Shown: positions 35,655 to 46,609, counted from the first letter of the stretch. The stretch: DNA of 64,000 nucleotides from Pseudomonas nunensis (GCF_024296925.1 NZ_CP101125.1:1304501-1368500), one strand, 5' to 3'. Program-made: numbers and translations. Notes: generated from the sequence alone by a model not told the origin.

Positions 35655-36392
35655 ATGGCTCGAGTGTTACCCCGCCTCCAAACCCGAATTCGCCTGCTGT
35701 TGTGCTTGTCGCTGCTCTTCGCCAGCGGTTGCAGCCAACAGCAGGGCAGTGACGTCATCAGCCAGTTTCGCGAAGGCAAACCCCAGGAATTCCTTCAGAC
35801 CAGCGTTGATCGCATGGCCACGTTGTCGATGCACGACAACCTGGAAAGCCTCTATCTGCTGATGAGCAAGCTCTACCTGCGCAACCCCCAGGAGCTGAAG
35901 AAATCCGGCTTCCTCGACGCCCGCACCGCCGAAAAGCAAGTGCGCGAGGCCATCGAAATGCAGCAACCGCTGCCGACCCTCGGCGGCAAAAAAGACCTGG
36001 CAGCGTTGAGCTATGCCATGAGCCCGGAGTTTCTGGGGGATCGGGTCGGCGCCTTCATCTATGCCATCGGCAGCATGCTGGTCACCGCCCACGGCAATCG
36101 GCTGGAGTTCTACATGACCGATGCTATCAACCCGGTGTTCGTCAGCAACGCCGCGCGCAACATCGAAAAAGCCACGTGGATCCTCAGCCAGCGGCAAAAC
36201 AAGAACGGCGAGCCGTTGCTGTTCTCCAACGAAATATCGGAGGAGGGCAGCAACCTGAGTTTCGCGGTGGAGTTCGGCAAGATCGTGGCGCGCCTGGATT
36301 TGCTGACGCAGATGCTCGATGAGCGCTATCGGCGGATCGGTTTGAATTATGCGCAGAGCCTGTTGTTCCTGAATTTCCTGCCCGTCCAGTAA
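35655..36392 (+). CDS. Putative lipoprotein of unknown function
   Basis: 245 residues from the ATG at 35655 (MARVLPRLQTRIRLLLCLSL); an alternative ATG at 35601 would add 18 residues. The hydrophobic run LLLCLSLLFASGC ends in a lipobox, so the mature protein is probably lipid-anchored at Cys26. The rest is soluble and helical, with no recognised motif. Segments such as MHDNLESLYLLMSKLYLRNP and GDRVGAFIYAIGSMLVTAHGN do not match a family I know. Divergent from galM and followed by a REPIN. Confidence 0.65.
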   Translation: MARVLPRLQTRIRLLLCLSLLFASGCSQQQGSDVISQFREGKPQEFLQTSVDRMATLSMHDNLESLYLLMSKLYLRNPQELKKSGFLDARTAEKQVREAIEMQQPLPTLGGKKDLAALSYAMSPEFLGDRVGAFIYAIGSMLVTAHGNRLEFYMTDAINPVFVSNAARNIEKATWILSQRQNKNGEPLLFSNEISEEGSNLSFAVEFGKIVARLDLLTQMLDERYRRIGLNYAQSLLFLNFLPVQ

Positions 36393-36418
36393 CGCGCATC
36401 GAATGTGCACACATCACT

Positions 36419-36507
36419 GTGGGAGCGGGCTTGCTCGCGAAGGCGGTGTGTCAGTCACCCCATGCATTGACTGACACGCCGCCTTCGCGAGCAAGCCCGC
36501 TCCCACA
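36419..36507. repeat. REPIN, type A
   Basis: Type A element between the lipoprotein and TauE/SafE genes. Confidence 0.92.
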
Positions 36508-36631
36508 AGGGGAATGTGGTGTGTCAGGGGGGGATCGAGGAATAACGATAGACCGTATCGATATAAGTGGTTATAAGAAAAATCGCTATGCTGCGGGCCA
36601 GTTTTTTCATGCGTTTTTTGTGGGCGTGTTA

Positions 36632-37417
36632 ATGGATTTCGGTAATTTCGGGTTAGTCGTTGCAGGCTTGGTGGTGGGCTTTATCGTCGGGATGACCGGC
36701 GTGGGCGGCGGATCGCTGATGACGCCGATCCTGTTGTGGTTCGGCGTCAACCCGGCGACTGCGGTGGGCACGGACCTGCTGTACGCGGCCATTACCAAAT
36801 CCAGCGGCGTGCTGGTGCATCGCAAGAACAAGAACATCGATTGGGCGATCACCGGTTGGCTGACCCTCGGCAGCGTGCCGGCCGTGGCCATGACGCTGTG
36901 GTTCCTGAGCAGCCTGCACACCGCGCCCGAGGCGATGAACGCCATCATCAAACAAGCCCTGGGCTTCGTGCTGTTTGCCACGGCCCTGGCAATTTTCTTC
37001 AAGAAGCGCCTGCTCGACTTCGCGCACAAACGCGCCGGCGGCAACTACAACCCCAGCGGCACGCGTTTGAACGTAATGACAGTTATTACCGGTCTGGTGC
37101 TCGGCACCATGGTCGCCCTGACTTCCATCGGTGCCGGCGCGCTGGGCACCGTCGCACTGTTTATCCTCTATCCGCTGCTGCCGACCCGCCGCCTCGTCGG
37201 TACGGAAATCGCCCACGCCGTGCCGCTGACCCTGGTCGCCGGCCTTGGCCATGCAAGCATGGGCAACATGGATTGGCATGTGCTGGGTTTCCTGCTGATT
37301 GGTTCGCTGCCGGGGATCTGGCTGGGCAGCCACCTGACCGGACGCATCTCCGACGAACTGCTGCGGCCTTGCCTGGCGACGATGCTGGTGTTGATCGGTT
37401 ACAAACTCGCGTTTTGA
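36632..37417 (+). CDS. TauE/SafE family membrane permease
   Basis: 261 residues from MDFGNFGLVVAG at 36632. About eight membrane helices; the first carries VGFIVGMTGVGGGSLMTPIL, the glycine-rich signature of the family (PF01925), and it recurs in reverse form as TSIGAGALGTVALFILYPLL in the second half. Members export sulfite, sulfoacetate or related anions; the substrate here is unknown. No strong ribosome site is visible before the ATG, and an in-frame extension to 36419 encodes REP-derived sequence. Confidence 0.85.
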   Translation: MDFGNFGLVVAGLVVGFIVGMTGVGGGSLMTPILLWFGVNPATAVGTDLLYAAITKSSGVLVHRKNKNIDWAITGWLTLGSVPAVAMTLWFLSSLHTAPEAMNAIIKQALGFVLFATALAIFFKKRLLDFAHKRAGGNYNPSGTRLNVMTVITGLVLGTMVALTSIGAGALGTVALFILYPLLPTRRLVGTEIAHAVPLTLVAGLGHASMGNMDWHVLGFLLIGSLPGIWLGSHLTGRISDELLRPCLATMLVLIGYKLAF

Positions 37418-37448
37418 TTCCCCCAATCTGACTGATTCAATCCTGACC

Positions 37449-37539
37449 TGTGGGAGCGGGCTTGCTCGCGAAGGCGGTGGGTCAGTCACCAGATGTACTG
37501 ACTGACAGACCGCCTTCGCGAGCAAGCCCGCTCCCACAG
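37449..37539. repeat. REPIN, type A
   Basis: Type A element after the TauE/SafE gene. Confidence 0.92.
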
Positions 37540-37754
37540 GGGGATTGTGGTGTTCAGTCGTTCGTACAGTCCCGCAAACAAACCACTTCTCGCCCTCTAT
37601 AGATGCTACGGTGAAGAGCCACCCTTTCATTCCTTCGCGAATGACCTGTCGGCATTCCCTGATGATCGACAAGCAAGAGGTGACATGTGCACGGGTTAAT
37701 CGACGTGGCTGAGCGTCAAATCCACACAGCCGGGTATTGCCTCGACGCCTTGTC
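37540..37754. promoter_or_regulatory. Upstream region of bphO-bphP
   Basis: About 215 bp between the REPIN and bphO. It should contain the operon promoter. No open frame or clear operator was seen. Confidence 0.4.
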
Positions 37755-38354
37755 GTGACCGTCCCGCCCAAGAGCCTGCCGCTGATTCTCAGTGAGCTGC
37801 GCATCGCGACCACCCAGCAACATCAACTGCTGGAAAAACGCATTCCTTTTTTTACCTCCGACCAAGCGCTCTACACCCGCTTGATCGAAGCGTATTACGG
37901 CTTTTATCGGCCACTGGAAGCAATGTTGTTCCAGATGGCGATGACCATTCCCGATCTGGATTGGCTGATTCGCAGCAAAACCCCATCCCTGGAAGCCGAC
38001 CTGTACGCGTTAGGCCTGGATGCGGAAGCCATCAAGGCGATTCCCCTGTGCCGGTTCGGCCTGCAAATCCGCTCGGCGGCGGATGTGCTGGGCGTGTTGT
38101 ACGTGCTTGAGGGCGCGACACTGGGCGGGCAATCCATGCGCAACGGTTTGTACGCGCGCCTGGGTATCGATGAACACCAGGGTGGTCGCTTTTTCGCGGT
38201 GTACGGTACCTCGACCCTGGTGATGTGGCGAGGTTTTCTGGCGTGCCTGTATGAGGTGCGCGAACCGGCCGAACGGGCGCAATCGGTGGTGGCCGCCGAG
38301 GCAACCTTCAAGGCCTTCGAGAACTGGCTTGAACGTTGCGGGGTGCTGCAATGA
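37755..38354 (+). CDS. bphO: Biliverdin-producing haem oxygenase BphO
   Basis: 199 residues if translation starts at GTG 37755; TTG 37737 is an alternative and neither has a strong ribosome site. ELRIATTQQHQLLEKRIPFF contains the probable proximal haem ligand (His23 in this numbering), and VLYVLEGATLGGQSMRNGL is the distal-helix glycine motif of bacterial haem oxygenases. It opens haem to biliverdin, the chromophore of the kinase encoded next, whose ATG overlaps the bphO stop (ATGA, 38351-38354). Confidence 0.9.
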   Translation: MTVPPKSLPLILSELRIATTQQHQLLEKRIPFFTSDQALYTRLIEAYYGFYRPLEAMLFQMAMTIPDLDWLIRSKTPSLEADLYALGLDAEAIKAIPLCRFGLQIRSAADVLGVLYVLEGATLGGQSMRNGLYARLGIDEHQGGRFFAVYGTSTLVMWRGFLACLYEVREPAERAQSVVAAEATFKAFENWLERCGVLQ

Positions 38355-40579
38355 ACCGGCTGAGCGCCGAGCAACTCGACGCCGCGCTCGCTCAGTGTGC
38401 CAATGAGCCGATCCGCATTCCGGGTTCGATCCAGCCTCACGGCGTGTTGCTGACCCTGAGCGAGCCGGATTTGATCATCGGCCAGATCAGTAGCAACTGT
38501 GCGGCGATGTTCGGGCATTCGGTCGAGGCGTTGTTGCAACAACCGTTGTCGACGCTGATCGGCGCGATGGCGATGGAGCAAGTCCGCGAGGCATTGCTGC
38601 CGGCGGAACTGGAAGACGCCAATCCGTTGGTGCTTGAGATTGGCGGCCAACGCTTCAATGGCTCGCTCAGCCGTCATGACGCCGTGATCATTCTAGAGCT
38701 GGAACCGTGGCGGGAAGCCGTCCAGGACAACACTGTCATTCTGCTGCGCGCCTTGCGCCGGATGCAGGCGGCCGCCACATTGCAGGACCTGTACACCGTC
38801 AGTGTCGAAGAGATCCGCCACCTGACCGGCTTCGACCGCGTGATGATTTACCGCTTCGAACCGGCCGGTCATGGCCAGGTGATCGGCGAAGCATTGGGCG
38901 GCCAGTTGCCGGGTTATCTCGGCCAGTGTTTTCCCGCCTCGGACATTCCGCCCCAGGCCCGGGAGCTGTATCGCCTGAACTGGATCCGGGTGATTCCCGA
39001 TGCACGCTATGTGCCGGTGCCGATCCTGCCGGTGCTGCGTCCCGACACCGGACAGTCGCTGGACTTGGGCTTCTCGATGTTGCGCAGCGTGTCGCCGGTG
39101 CACTGCCAGTACCTCGACAACATGGGCGTGCGCGCTTCCATGAGCCTGTCGCTGCTGGAACAGGATCGGCTCTGGGGCCTGATCACCTGCGCGCATCACC
39201 AGCCGCTGCTGGTCAGCCATCCGGTGCGCACCATGTGCGCCGCGATTGCCCAGTTGCTCAGCGTGCAGATCACTGCGCTGCAAACCCGCGACCTGCAGAC
39301 TGAACGCGAGCAGAAGTCGCTGCTGATCAATCAACTGACTGCGGCGATGCGCGAGGCGAAGCACGATGTGCTGGACGGTCTGGCCAATCATCCGCAACAA
39401 CTGTTGAGCCTGACCGGGGCCAGTGGTGTGGCGCTGTTGATCGAGGATCGCTTGCAGCTGATCGGCCAATGCCCGACGGAGGAACAAGTGCGCGCGTTGT
39501 ACCTGTGGGTGCGTGAGCAATGCCTCGACAGCGGCGAGTTGCTGATGACCGATCATCTGCAAAGCCTGCACGGCGTCAGCGCCACTTACAGCGATGTCGC
39601 CAGCGGTCTGCTGGCGTTCGTACTGCCCAAACCGGTGGACAACGCGGTGATCTGGTTTGGCGCGCAACTACGTTCGAGCATGAAATGGAGCGGCAATCCC
39701 GACGAGCATTTCGTCGCTGGCACTGACGCCAGCCAACGCTTGCAACCGCGCAAATCTTTCGAGGTGTGGGAGCAACAGGTTGAGGGCAGGGCACGACCGT
39801 GGAGTGCCGCCGATGCCTACGCCGCCCTGCAATTGCGTCGCGGTGCCATCGAAGACGACCTGGCTCGCCAGGTGCGCCGCGAACATGAAGCGGTTCGGGT
39901 GCGCGATGAACTGGTGGCGGTGGTGTCCCATGACCTGCGCAACCCGATGACGATCATCATCATGCAATGCGGAATGATGCAGCGCCTGGTGTCCCGGGAA
40001 GAAGGCAAGCACACGTTACGCATGAGTGCCGCGCTGGGCACCATGGAAGAAGCCACCGAGCGCATGAACGCACTGATCGCCGATTTGCTCGACAAGTCGA
40101 AACTGGACGCCGGGCAATACCCGTTGGACTGCAAGCCGCTGGATGTTGTCGAGTTGCTTGAGCAAGCGTGCGGGTTGCTGGTGACCCTGACCGCGCACAA
40201 GGGCATCGAGCTCAACTGCACCAGCGCCGCCGGCATGAGCATCGACGCCGACCCGCAGCGGCTGTTCCAGGTGTTGTCGAACCTGCTGGGCAACGCCATT
40301 AAATTCACCCCGGTCGGCGGGCGCATCGACCTTAAAGCCTGGCGGGCGGACGACAAGGTGATGATTTCGGTAAGCGACAATGGCGGCGGTATCCACGCCG
40401 TGCAGTTGCCGCATATCTTCGAGCGCTACTGGTCGGTGCGCGAAGGCAACCCCAACGGCAGCGGTCTGGGGTTGTACATCTGCCGCAGTATCGTCCAGGC
40501 CCATGGCGGCGAGTTGTGGGCGGAAAGTGAGCCGGGTGTCGGCAGCGTGTTTACCTTTTCTCTGCCGGCAATCGCTTAG
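38351..40579 (+). CDS. bphP: Bacteriophytochrome histidine kinase BphP
   Basis: 742 residues. Order: PAS (about 20-115) with Cys16 in LAQCANEPIRIPGSIQPHG, the likely biliverdin-attachment cysteine; GAF (about 135-305) with FPASDIPPQARELY; PHY (about 315-495) with the tongue motif PRKSF at 466-470 (Q-PRKSFEVWEQ); HisKA with the phospho-acceptor His527 in VVSHDLRNP; and an ATPase domain with NLLGNAIKFTPVGG, DNGGGIH and GSGLGLYICRSIV. It senses red/far-red light through bound biliverdin. No response regulator gene follows, so the partner must be elsewhere. Its TAG overlaps the stop of the convergent VOC gene by 3 bp. Confidence 0.95.
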   Translation: MNRLSAEQLDAALAQCANEPIRIPGSIQPHGVLLTLSEPDLIIGQISSNCAAMFGHSVEALLQQPLSTLIGAMAMEQVREALLPAELEDANPLVLEIGGQRFNGSLSRHDAVIILELEPWREAVQDNTVILLRALRRMQAAATLQDLYTVSVEEIRHLTGFDRVMIYRFEPAGHGQVIGEALGGQLPGYLGQCFPASDIPPQARELYRLNWIRVIPDARYVPVPILPVLRPDTGQSLDLGFSMLRSVSPVHCQYLDNMGVRASMSLSLLEQDRLWGLITCAHHQPLLVSHPVRTMCAAIAQLLSVQITALQTRDLQTEREQKSLLINQLTAAMREAKHDVLDGLANHPQQLLSLTGASGVALLIEDRLQLIGQCPTEEQVRALYLWVREQCLDSGELLMTDHLQSLHGVSATYSDVASGLLAFVLPKPVDNAVIWFGAQLRSSMKWSGNPDEHFVAGTDASQRLQPRKSFEVWEQQVEGRARPWSAADAYAALQLRRGAIEDDLARQVRREHEAVRVRDELVAVVSHDLRNPMTIIIMQCGMMQRLVSREEGKHTLRMSAALGTMEEATERMNALIADLLDKSKLDAGQYPLDCKPLDVVELLEQACGLLVTLTAHKGIELNCTSAAGMSIDADPQRLFQVLSNLLGNAIKFTPVGGRIDLKAWRADDKVMISVSDNGGGIHAVQLPHIFERYWSVREGNPNGSGLGLYICRSIVQAHGGELWAESEPGVGSVFTFSLPAIA

Positions 40580-40944
40580 GGCCGGGTCATGATCTCCAGC
40601 AGATGCCCGTCCGGGTCATCGAAATACACGCGCCGCCCACCGCCATAGGCGTTGATCTCATTCGGCCGCTGCTTGCCCGGGTCGGCCCACCACGGTTGCT
40701 TGCGCGCTTGCAGACGGGCGAAGGCCTGGTCGAAATCGTCGTCGCCGATCAGGAACGCATAGTGTTGGGAGGCGATCGGCGGGTCGTTGTCGTAGAAGTC
40801 CAGCGACACATCGTTGTCGAGCTTGACGATCAACATCGGCCCGAACGGCTCGGGGCTCGGCAGACCGAGAATCTCGGCGAGATAATGGGCCGAGACCTGC
40901 TTGTCGCGGCACCAGACGATGGTGTGGTTAAGCTGAGCGCTCAT
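40576..40944 (-). CDS. VOC (glyoxalase/bleomycin-resistance) family protein
   Basis: 122 residues from MSAQLNHTIVWCRD at 40944 (gaggacctctca upstream). HTIVWCRDKQVSAHYLAEIL at the start and GGRRVYFDDPDGHLLEIMT at the end are the paired beta-alpha-beta modules of the vicinal-oxygen-chelate fold, supplying His and Glu metal ligands. Substrate unknown. Confidence 0.85.
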   Translation of the reverse strand: MSAQLNHTIVWCRDKQVSAHYLAEILGLPSPEPFGPMLIVKLDNDVSLDFYDNDPPIASQHYAFLIGDDDFDQAFARLQARKQPWWADPGKQRPNEINAYGGGRRVYFDDPDGHLLEIMTRP

Positions 40945-41007
40945 TGAGAGGTCCTCATGGCGGATCAATCAAGATTAGCCCAGGAGGACCAAATCACCGC
41001 AATCCCC

Positions 41008-41098
41008 TGTGGGAGCGGGCTTGCTCGCGAAAGCGGTGGTTCAGTCAATATCCATGTCGCCTGACACGACGCCTTCGCGAGCAAGCCCGCTCCCACAG
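41008..41098. repeat. REPIN, type A
   Basis: Type A element in the 309-bp gap between the VOC gene and the DUF4174 gene. Confidence 0.92.
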
Positions 41099-41253
41099 GG
41101 GGTTATGCATTCGCTTGAAAGACTCATCAGCTGTTGCGCAATGCCGCCCCTGACCTAAGCTTTGGCCTAAGCGAAACATATTCGTGGATCGTCACCCGGA
41201 ACGATCGACGCGATGCGCAATCATTAGAGCGTGGATATCAAAAGGAGATGCGC

Positions 41254-41823
41254 ATGCTCATCAGGTCTTTGACCCTGACAACCTTGCTGGCGCTTGCCGG
41301 CCCCTTGCTCGCCGCTGACGGCGATTCACCTCTGGATATCGACAAGGGCAGGGCCCGACCGTTGATCGTGATCACGTCCAGTACGATCGACCCGGTGTGG
41401 CTGGGCCTGAAAAAGTCGTTCGACGATCCGGCCAACAAGCAGGGCGTCGCCCAGCGCAATATCAAGGTCTACAGCGTGCTCAACATGTCCGGCCAACTCG
41501 ACGGCAAGGACATGGGGCAGCAAGACACCATGGCGCTGATCCGTTCGCTGAAACTCGGCGCGGGTGCATTGCCCAAAGTCATCTTGCTGGGCAAGGACGG
41601 CGAGAAGAAACTCGAAAGTTCGGGGGATGAATCCAAGGCGGTCGATCTGAAGAAAATCTTCGACACCATTGACGCCCTGCCACCGGAAGAGAAGGAAATC
41701 GCAGCGCCAACTCCGCCACCAGCGGCTACGGAACCGGCAGCGACACCTGCAAAAGGTGCCAAGGGCACAAAACCGGGTAAACCAGCCAAGCCTGCCAAAC
41801 CACCTGAAATGCCGGATGACTAA
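41254..41823 (+). CDS. DUF4174 domain exported protein
   Basis: 189 residues from the ATG at 41254, set by aaaaggagatgcgc; the ATG at 41248 is too close to the ribosome site. Signal peptide MLIRSLTLTTLLALAGPLLA. The middle (ARPLIVITSSTIDPVWLGLK to LPKVILLGKDGEKKLES) is a thioredoxin-like DUF4174 domain. After residue about 145 comes a low-complexity tail rich in Pro, Ala and Lys (TPPPAATEPAATPAKGAKGT), likely a flexible spacer or surface-binding segment. Confidence 0.78.
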   Translation: MLIRSLTLTTLLALAGPLLAADGDSPLDIDKGRARPLIVITSSTIDPVWLGLKKSFDDPANKQGVAQRNIKVYSVLNMSGQLDGKDMGQQDTMALIRSLKLGAGALPKVILLGKDGEKKLESSGDESKAVDLKKIFDTIDALPPEEKEIAAPTPPPAATEPAATPAKGAKGTKPGKPAKPAKPPEMPDD

Positions 41824-41851
41824 ACAATCGAATCCCTGAACACGCATTCCC

Positions 41852-41941
41852 TGTGGGAGCGGGCTTGCTCGCGAAGGCGGTGTGTCAGTCAATATGCATG
41901 TCGACTGACACTCTGCTTTCGCGAGCAAGCCCGCTCCCACA
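41852..41941. repeat. REPIN, type A
   Basis: First of two type A elements between the DUF4174 gene and the convergent SDR gene. Confidence 0.92.
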
Positions 41942-41987
41942 CTCGATCTCCAGTGGACACAGCATTCGAGGCCAACCCAAATTCCCT

Positions 41988-42078
41988 GTAGGAGCGAAGC
42001 TTGCTCGCGAAGATGGCGATACATTCAATATCCATGTTGACTGACACACCGTCTTCGCGAGCAGGCTCGCTCCCACAG
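41988..42078. repeat. REPIN, type A (gaagc variant)
   Basis: Second element. The left arm carries the tgtaggagcgaagcttgctc variant also seen in unit 4 of the 34-kb array. Its start lies 136 bp from the previous element, close to the 134-bp period of that array. Confidence 0.9.
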
Positions 42079-42095
42079 GTTTTGTGACGGTCCGG

Positions 42096-42890
42096 TCAGG
42101 CGATGGTGTCCACAACTCCGCCGTCTACCCGCAGCGCCGCGCCGGTCGTGGCCGATGCCTGGGGCGATACCACATACACCACCAGATTCGCCACTTCCTC
42201 CATGCTCGCCGCCCGCTGGATGATCGACGTTGGGCGGTTGGCCATGACAAAGTCCGCCGCGACTTTCTCGATCGGTTCGCCAGACTTTTGCTGCTCATCC
42301 TTGAGCATGTCTTGCAGCCCCTCGGACAACGTCGGCCCCGGCAGCACCGCATTCACCGTGACTCCGGTGCCGGCCATGCGCTTGGCCAGGCCACGGGAAA
42401 TCGACAGGTTGGAGGTCTTGGTAAAACCGTAATGAATCATGTCCGCCGGAATGTTCAGCGCCGACTCGGACGAGATGAACACCACCCGACCCCAGCCGTT
42501 TTTGGCCATGCCTTCAAGGTAGGCACGGGACAGCCGCACGCCGGACATGACGTTCACTTCGAAGAACTTTTCCCAGACCTCGTCTTCAGTTTCGAAGAAA
42601 TCCTGCGGACCGTAGATCCCGACGTTATTCACCAGGATATCGACTTGGGGCAGGGCCGCGACCATGGCTTTGCAGCCTTGCGCGGTGCCGGCATCGGCGG
42701 CGATCCCGCGTACATTGGCAGAGGGCAGCAAGTGTTTGAGCTGGGTGACGGCAGCGTCTACTGCGTCCTGCTTGCGGCCGTTGAGCACCACCTCGGCGCC
42801 GGACAGGGCCAGGCCTTTGGCGATGGCGAAACCGATGCCTTGGGTCGAGCCGGTGACGAGGGCAGTTTTGCCGGATAGATCGATGTTCAT
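42096..42890 (-). CDS. Short-chain dehydrogenase/reductase
   Basis: 264 residues. NAD(P) site TGSTQGIGFAIAKGLA, then NNVGIYGPQDF, and the catalytic serine and Tyr-x3-Lys in ISSESALNIPADMIHYGFTK. The C-terminus GAALRVDGGVVDTIA is classical. Similar to 3-oxoacyl-ACP-reductase-like SDRs; the substrate is not shown. Confidence 0.86.
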   Translation of the reverse strand: MNIDLSGKTALVTGSTQGIGFAIAKGLALSGAEVVLNGRKQDAVDAAVTQLKHLLPSANVRGIAADAGTAQGCKAMVAALPQVDILVNNVGIYGPQDFFETEDEVWEKFFEVNVMSGVRLSRAYLEGMAKNGWGRVVFISSESALNIPADMIHYGFTKTSNLSISRGLAKRMAGTGVTVNAVLPGPTLSEGLQDMLKDEQQKSGEPIEKVAADFVMANRPTSIIQRAASMEEVANLVVYVVSPQASATTGAALRVDGGVVDTIA

Positions 42891-43062
42891 AGGGGATCAC
42901 TCTCTTGAAGGGGGAGGTAAGAGGGATGACTGCGCGGGTCTTAGCCTAGTTCAAGACATTGCTTCGGCCACAGGATGGTGCGGTGCTGATAAAGCGATTG
43001 TCAGCGCCTTCGCTTCACGCCAGTCTGGTGGCCGCTGATTGTTACCAAGGCCTTTCACTCCC

Positions 43063-44190
43063 ATGACAGAAAAAACCGCCGACAGACACTCCACCCGAGC
43101 CGCCGCTGTATTGGCCCTGTGTTTACCCGGCGACGTGTTGTTGTACTTGCTCTTGCCAATGCAGCCGCAGGCGTTTGGTATCAGTCTGGCCGAGGCGGGG
43201 ATTTTGCTGGCGGCGAATCGGCTGGTGCGGATTTTCGGTTATCGCTATGTCATGGAGTTTTACACCCGCCGGGGCGATCGCCCGGCATTGCTGCTGGCCA
43301 CCGGGACTGCGGCGTTATGTGCATTGGGCTACGCGACGTTGTCGGGGTTTTGGTGGTTGTTGGTGTTGCGCCTCGGCTGGGGTTTGTCCTATGCGGCGCT
43401 GAATTTGTCCACGCAGGTGATGGCGACCGCCGAGCCCTCGGGTGCTGCGCGACGCACCGGGCGCTCGCGGGCGTTGATCGCGGCGGGGCCGATGCTGGCG
43501 TTGCCGTTGGGGGCGCTGTTGAGCGTGGCGTATGGGCCGCGGGTGATTTTCTTGCTGATGTTCGCGACGTCATTGATCGCGATGTGGTTGGCGCTGGGCA
43601 TGCCATCGGCAGCGCATCCGATGTCGGCGTCGACACGGCGTTTCAAGCGCCCGGACAGTGTGGCGATGTGGTCGTTTATCGAAGGGCTGACCCTCGACGG
43701 ACTGTTCATCATCGGGCTCTCGCTGTTGGCGGATCATCTTCTGGAGGGCAACGCGGTGGTGGTCGCCGGGATGCTGCTGGCGTTGCGTTACGTCTCGGAA
43801 CTGTTGCTCAGCCCGTTGGGTGGTATCGCAGCGCAGCGCTGGGGCGCGACACGAATGTTGATCGTGTTTTCGCTGATGACGTCGATGGCGCTGATCGGGT
43901 TTGGCTTCCATTGGCTGATCGTCGGCGGGGCGTTGGTGCTGATTCTGCGGGCGTTGCAATTGCCGTTGGTGGTGACGGTCATTGCGCAACGTCATCCGGA
44001 CAGCGGCCGTGTCCGGGCGCTGGCGGGGAACGCGGTCTGGCGTGATATCGGCGCGGGTTTGGGGCCATTGCTGGCCGGGTTTCTGCTGCCGGTGGCGCCT
44101 TCGGAGTGGGTGTATACGGGGGCGGCGTTGTGCCTGGCGGTGAGTGCGTTGGCGTGTCTGGAGCGGAAGAAGACACAAGCCAACCCATAA
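43063..44190 (+). CDS. MFS transporter
   Basis: 375 residues from MTEKTADRHSTRAAA at 43063; an in-frame start at 43039 adds eight residues. About twelve hydrophobic helices, with the loop 2-3 region AEAGILLAANRLVRIFGYRY and GGIAAQRWGATRMLIVFS in the second half, typical of the major facilitator superfamily. Shorter than most 12-helix members. Substrate unknown; divergent from the SDR gene. Confidence 0.75.
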   Translation: MTEKTADRHSTRAAAVLALCLPGDVLLYLLLPMQPQAFGISLAEAGILLAANRLVRIFGYRYVMEFYTRRGDRPALLLATGTAALCALGYATLSGFWWLLVLRLGWGLSYAALNLSTQVMATAEPSGAARRTGRSRALIAAGPMLALPLGALLSVAYGPRVIFLLMFATSLIAMWLALGMPSAAHPMSASTRRFKRPDSVAMWSFIEGLTLDGLFIIGLSLLADHLLEGNAVVVAGMLLALRYVSELLLSPLGGIAAQRWGATRMLIVFSLMTSMALIGFGFHWLIVGGALVLILRALQLPLVVTVIAQRHPDSGRVRALAGNAVWRDIGAGLGPLLAGFLLPVAPSEWVYTGAALCLAVSALACLERKKTQANP

Positions 44191-44194
44191 CCCT

Positions 44195-44285
44195 TGTGGG
44201 AGCGGGCTTGCTCGCGAAGGCGGTGTGTCAGGCAATAAAAACGTCGACTGATACACCGCTTTCGCGAGCAAGCCCGCTCCCACAG
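44195..44285. repeat. REPIN, type A
   Basis: Type A element between the convergent MFS and ampC genes, 4 bp past the MFS stop. Confidence 0.92.
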
Positions 44286-44304
44286 GGGGTTATGGTGTGG
44301 CGGG

Positions 44305-45588
<1,284 letters not shown>

Positions 45589-45610
45589 TTAGAAAAATTT
45601 GGGAGTAGGC

Positions 45611-46486
45611 ATGATCCGGCCGCAATTACCGCTTAACGCACTGCGCGCCTTTGAAGCGTCGGCGCGGCATCTGAGCTTCACCCGGGCGGCGGTGGAGCTG
45701 TGCGTCACGCAAGCGGCGGTCAGCCATCAGGTCAAAGGCCTTGAGGCTCAGCTTAACGTAACCCTGTTCAAACGCTTGCCCCGTGGGCTGATGTTGACCA
45801 GTGAGGGCGAAACCCTGTTGCCGGTGCTGCGCGAAGCTTTCGACCGAATCGCCGAAACCCTGGAGCGGCTCGAGGGCGGGCATTATCGCGAAGTATTGGC
45901 GGTGGGCGCCGTGGGAACGTTCGCAGTGGGGTGGCTGTTGCCGCGTCTGGCGGACTTCCAGGCGAAATATCCGTTCATAGATTTGCGCCTGTCGACCAAC
46001 AACAATCGAGTGGACGTGGCGGCTGAAGGGCTGGATTACGCGATTCGTTTTGGCGCCGGGGCGTGGCACGGGATTGAGGCGGTGAGGCTGATTGAAGCGC
46101 CGCTGTCGGTGCTGTGCGTGCCCGAGATTGCCCGGCAACTGCGCGAACCGACCGATGTGCTGGGGCAAACCTTGCTGCGTTCCTACCGCTCGGATGAATG
46201 GCCGGACTGGTTTCAGGCGTCAGGTCTTTCGACCCACGTCGCGCCGCCGCAAAGCATCGTTTTCGACTCGTCGCTGGCGATGATGGAAGCGGCGATGCAA
46301 GGCGCTGGCGTGGCGTTGGCGCCGCCGCTGATGTTTGCGCGGCAACTGGCGGCGGGTGCGATCGAGCAGCCGTTCGCCATTCACATCACCACGGGGAGTT
46401 ACTGGTTGACGCGGTTGCAGTCGCGACCGGAAACGGCGGCGATGGCGGCGTTCAAGGCGTGGCTGCTGCAGATAATTCACGGTTAA
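45611..46486 (+). CDS. ampR: LysR-type regulator AmpR of beta-lactamase
   Basis: 291 residues from MIRPQLPLNALRAFEASARH at 45611, with gggagtaggc directly before it. The helix-turn-helix HLSFTRAAVELCVTQAAVSHQV is practically the AmpR consensus. The effector domain binds muropeptides: UDP-pentapeptide to repress, anhydro-muropeptides to activate ampC. Length agrees with the family. Divergent from ampC with 136 bp between the starts. Confidence 0.92.
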   Translation: MIRPQLPLNALRAFEASARHLSFTRAAVELCVTQAAVSHQVKGLEAQLNVTLFKRLPRGLMLTSEGETLLPVLREAFDRIAETLERLEGGHYREVLAVGAVGTFAVGWLLPRLADFQAKYPFIDLRLSTNNNRVDVAAEGLDYAIRFGAGAWHGIEAVRLIEAPLSVLCVPEIARQLREPTDVLGQTLLRSYRSDEWPDWFQASGLSTHVAPPQSIVFDSSLAMMEAAMQGAGVALAPPLMFARQLAAGAIEQPFAIHITTGSYWLTRLQSRPETAAMAAFKAWLLQIIHG

Positions 46487-46496
46487 CCACAACACC

Positions 46497-46587
46497 TGTG
46501 GGAGCGAGCTTGCTCGCGATGAGGTCGGCACATCCAATATTGATGTCGACGGATACGCCGCCTTCGCGAGCAAGCCCGCTCCCACAG
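46497..46587. repeat. REPIN, type A
   Basis: Type A element between the convergent ampR and gudD genes. Confidence 0.92.
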
Positions 46588-46609
46588 GGGGATTTTTGGT
46601 GCTCCGGGA

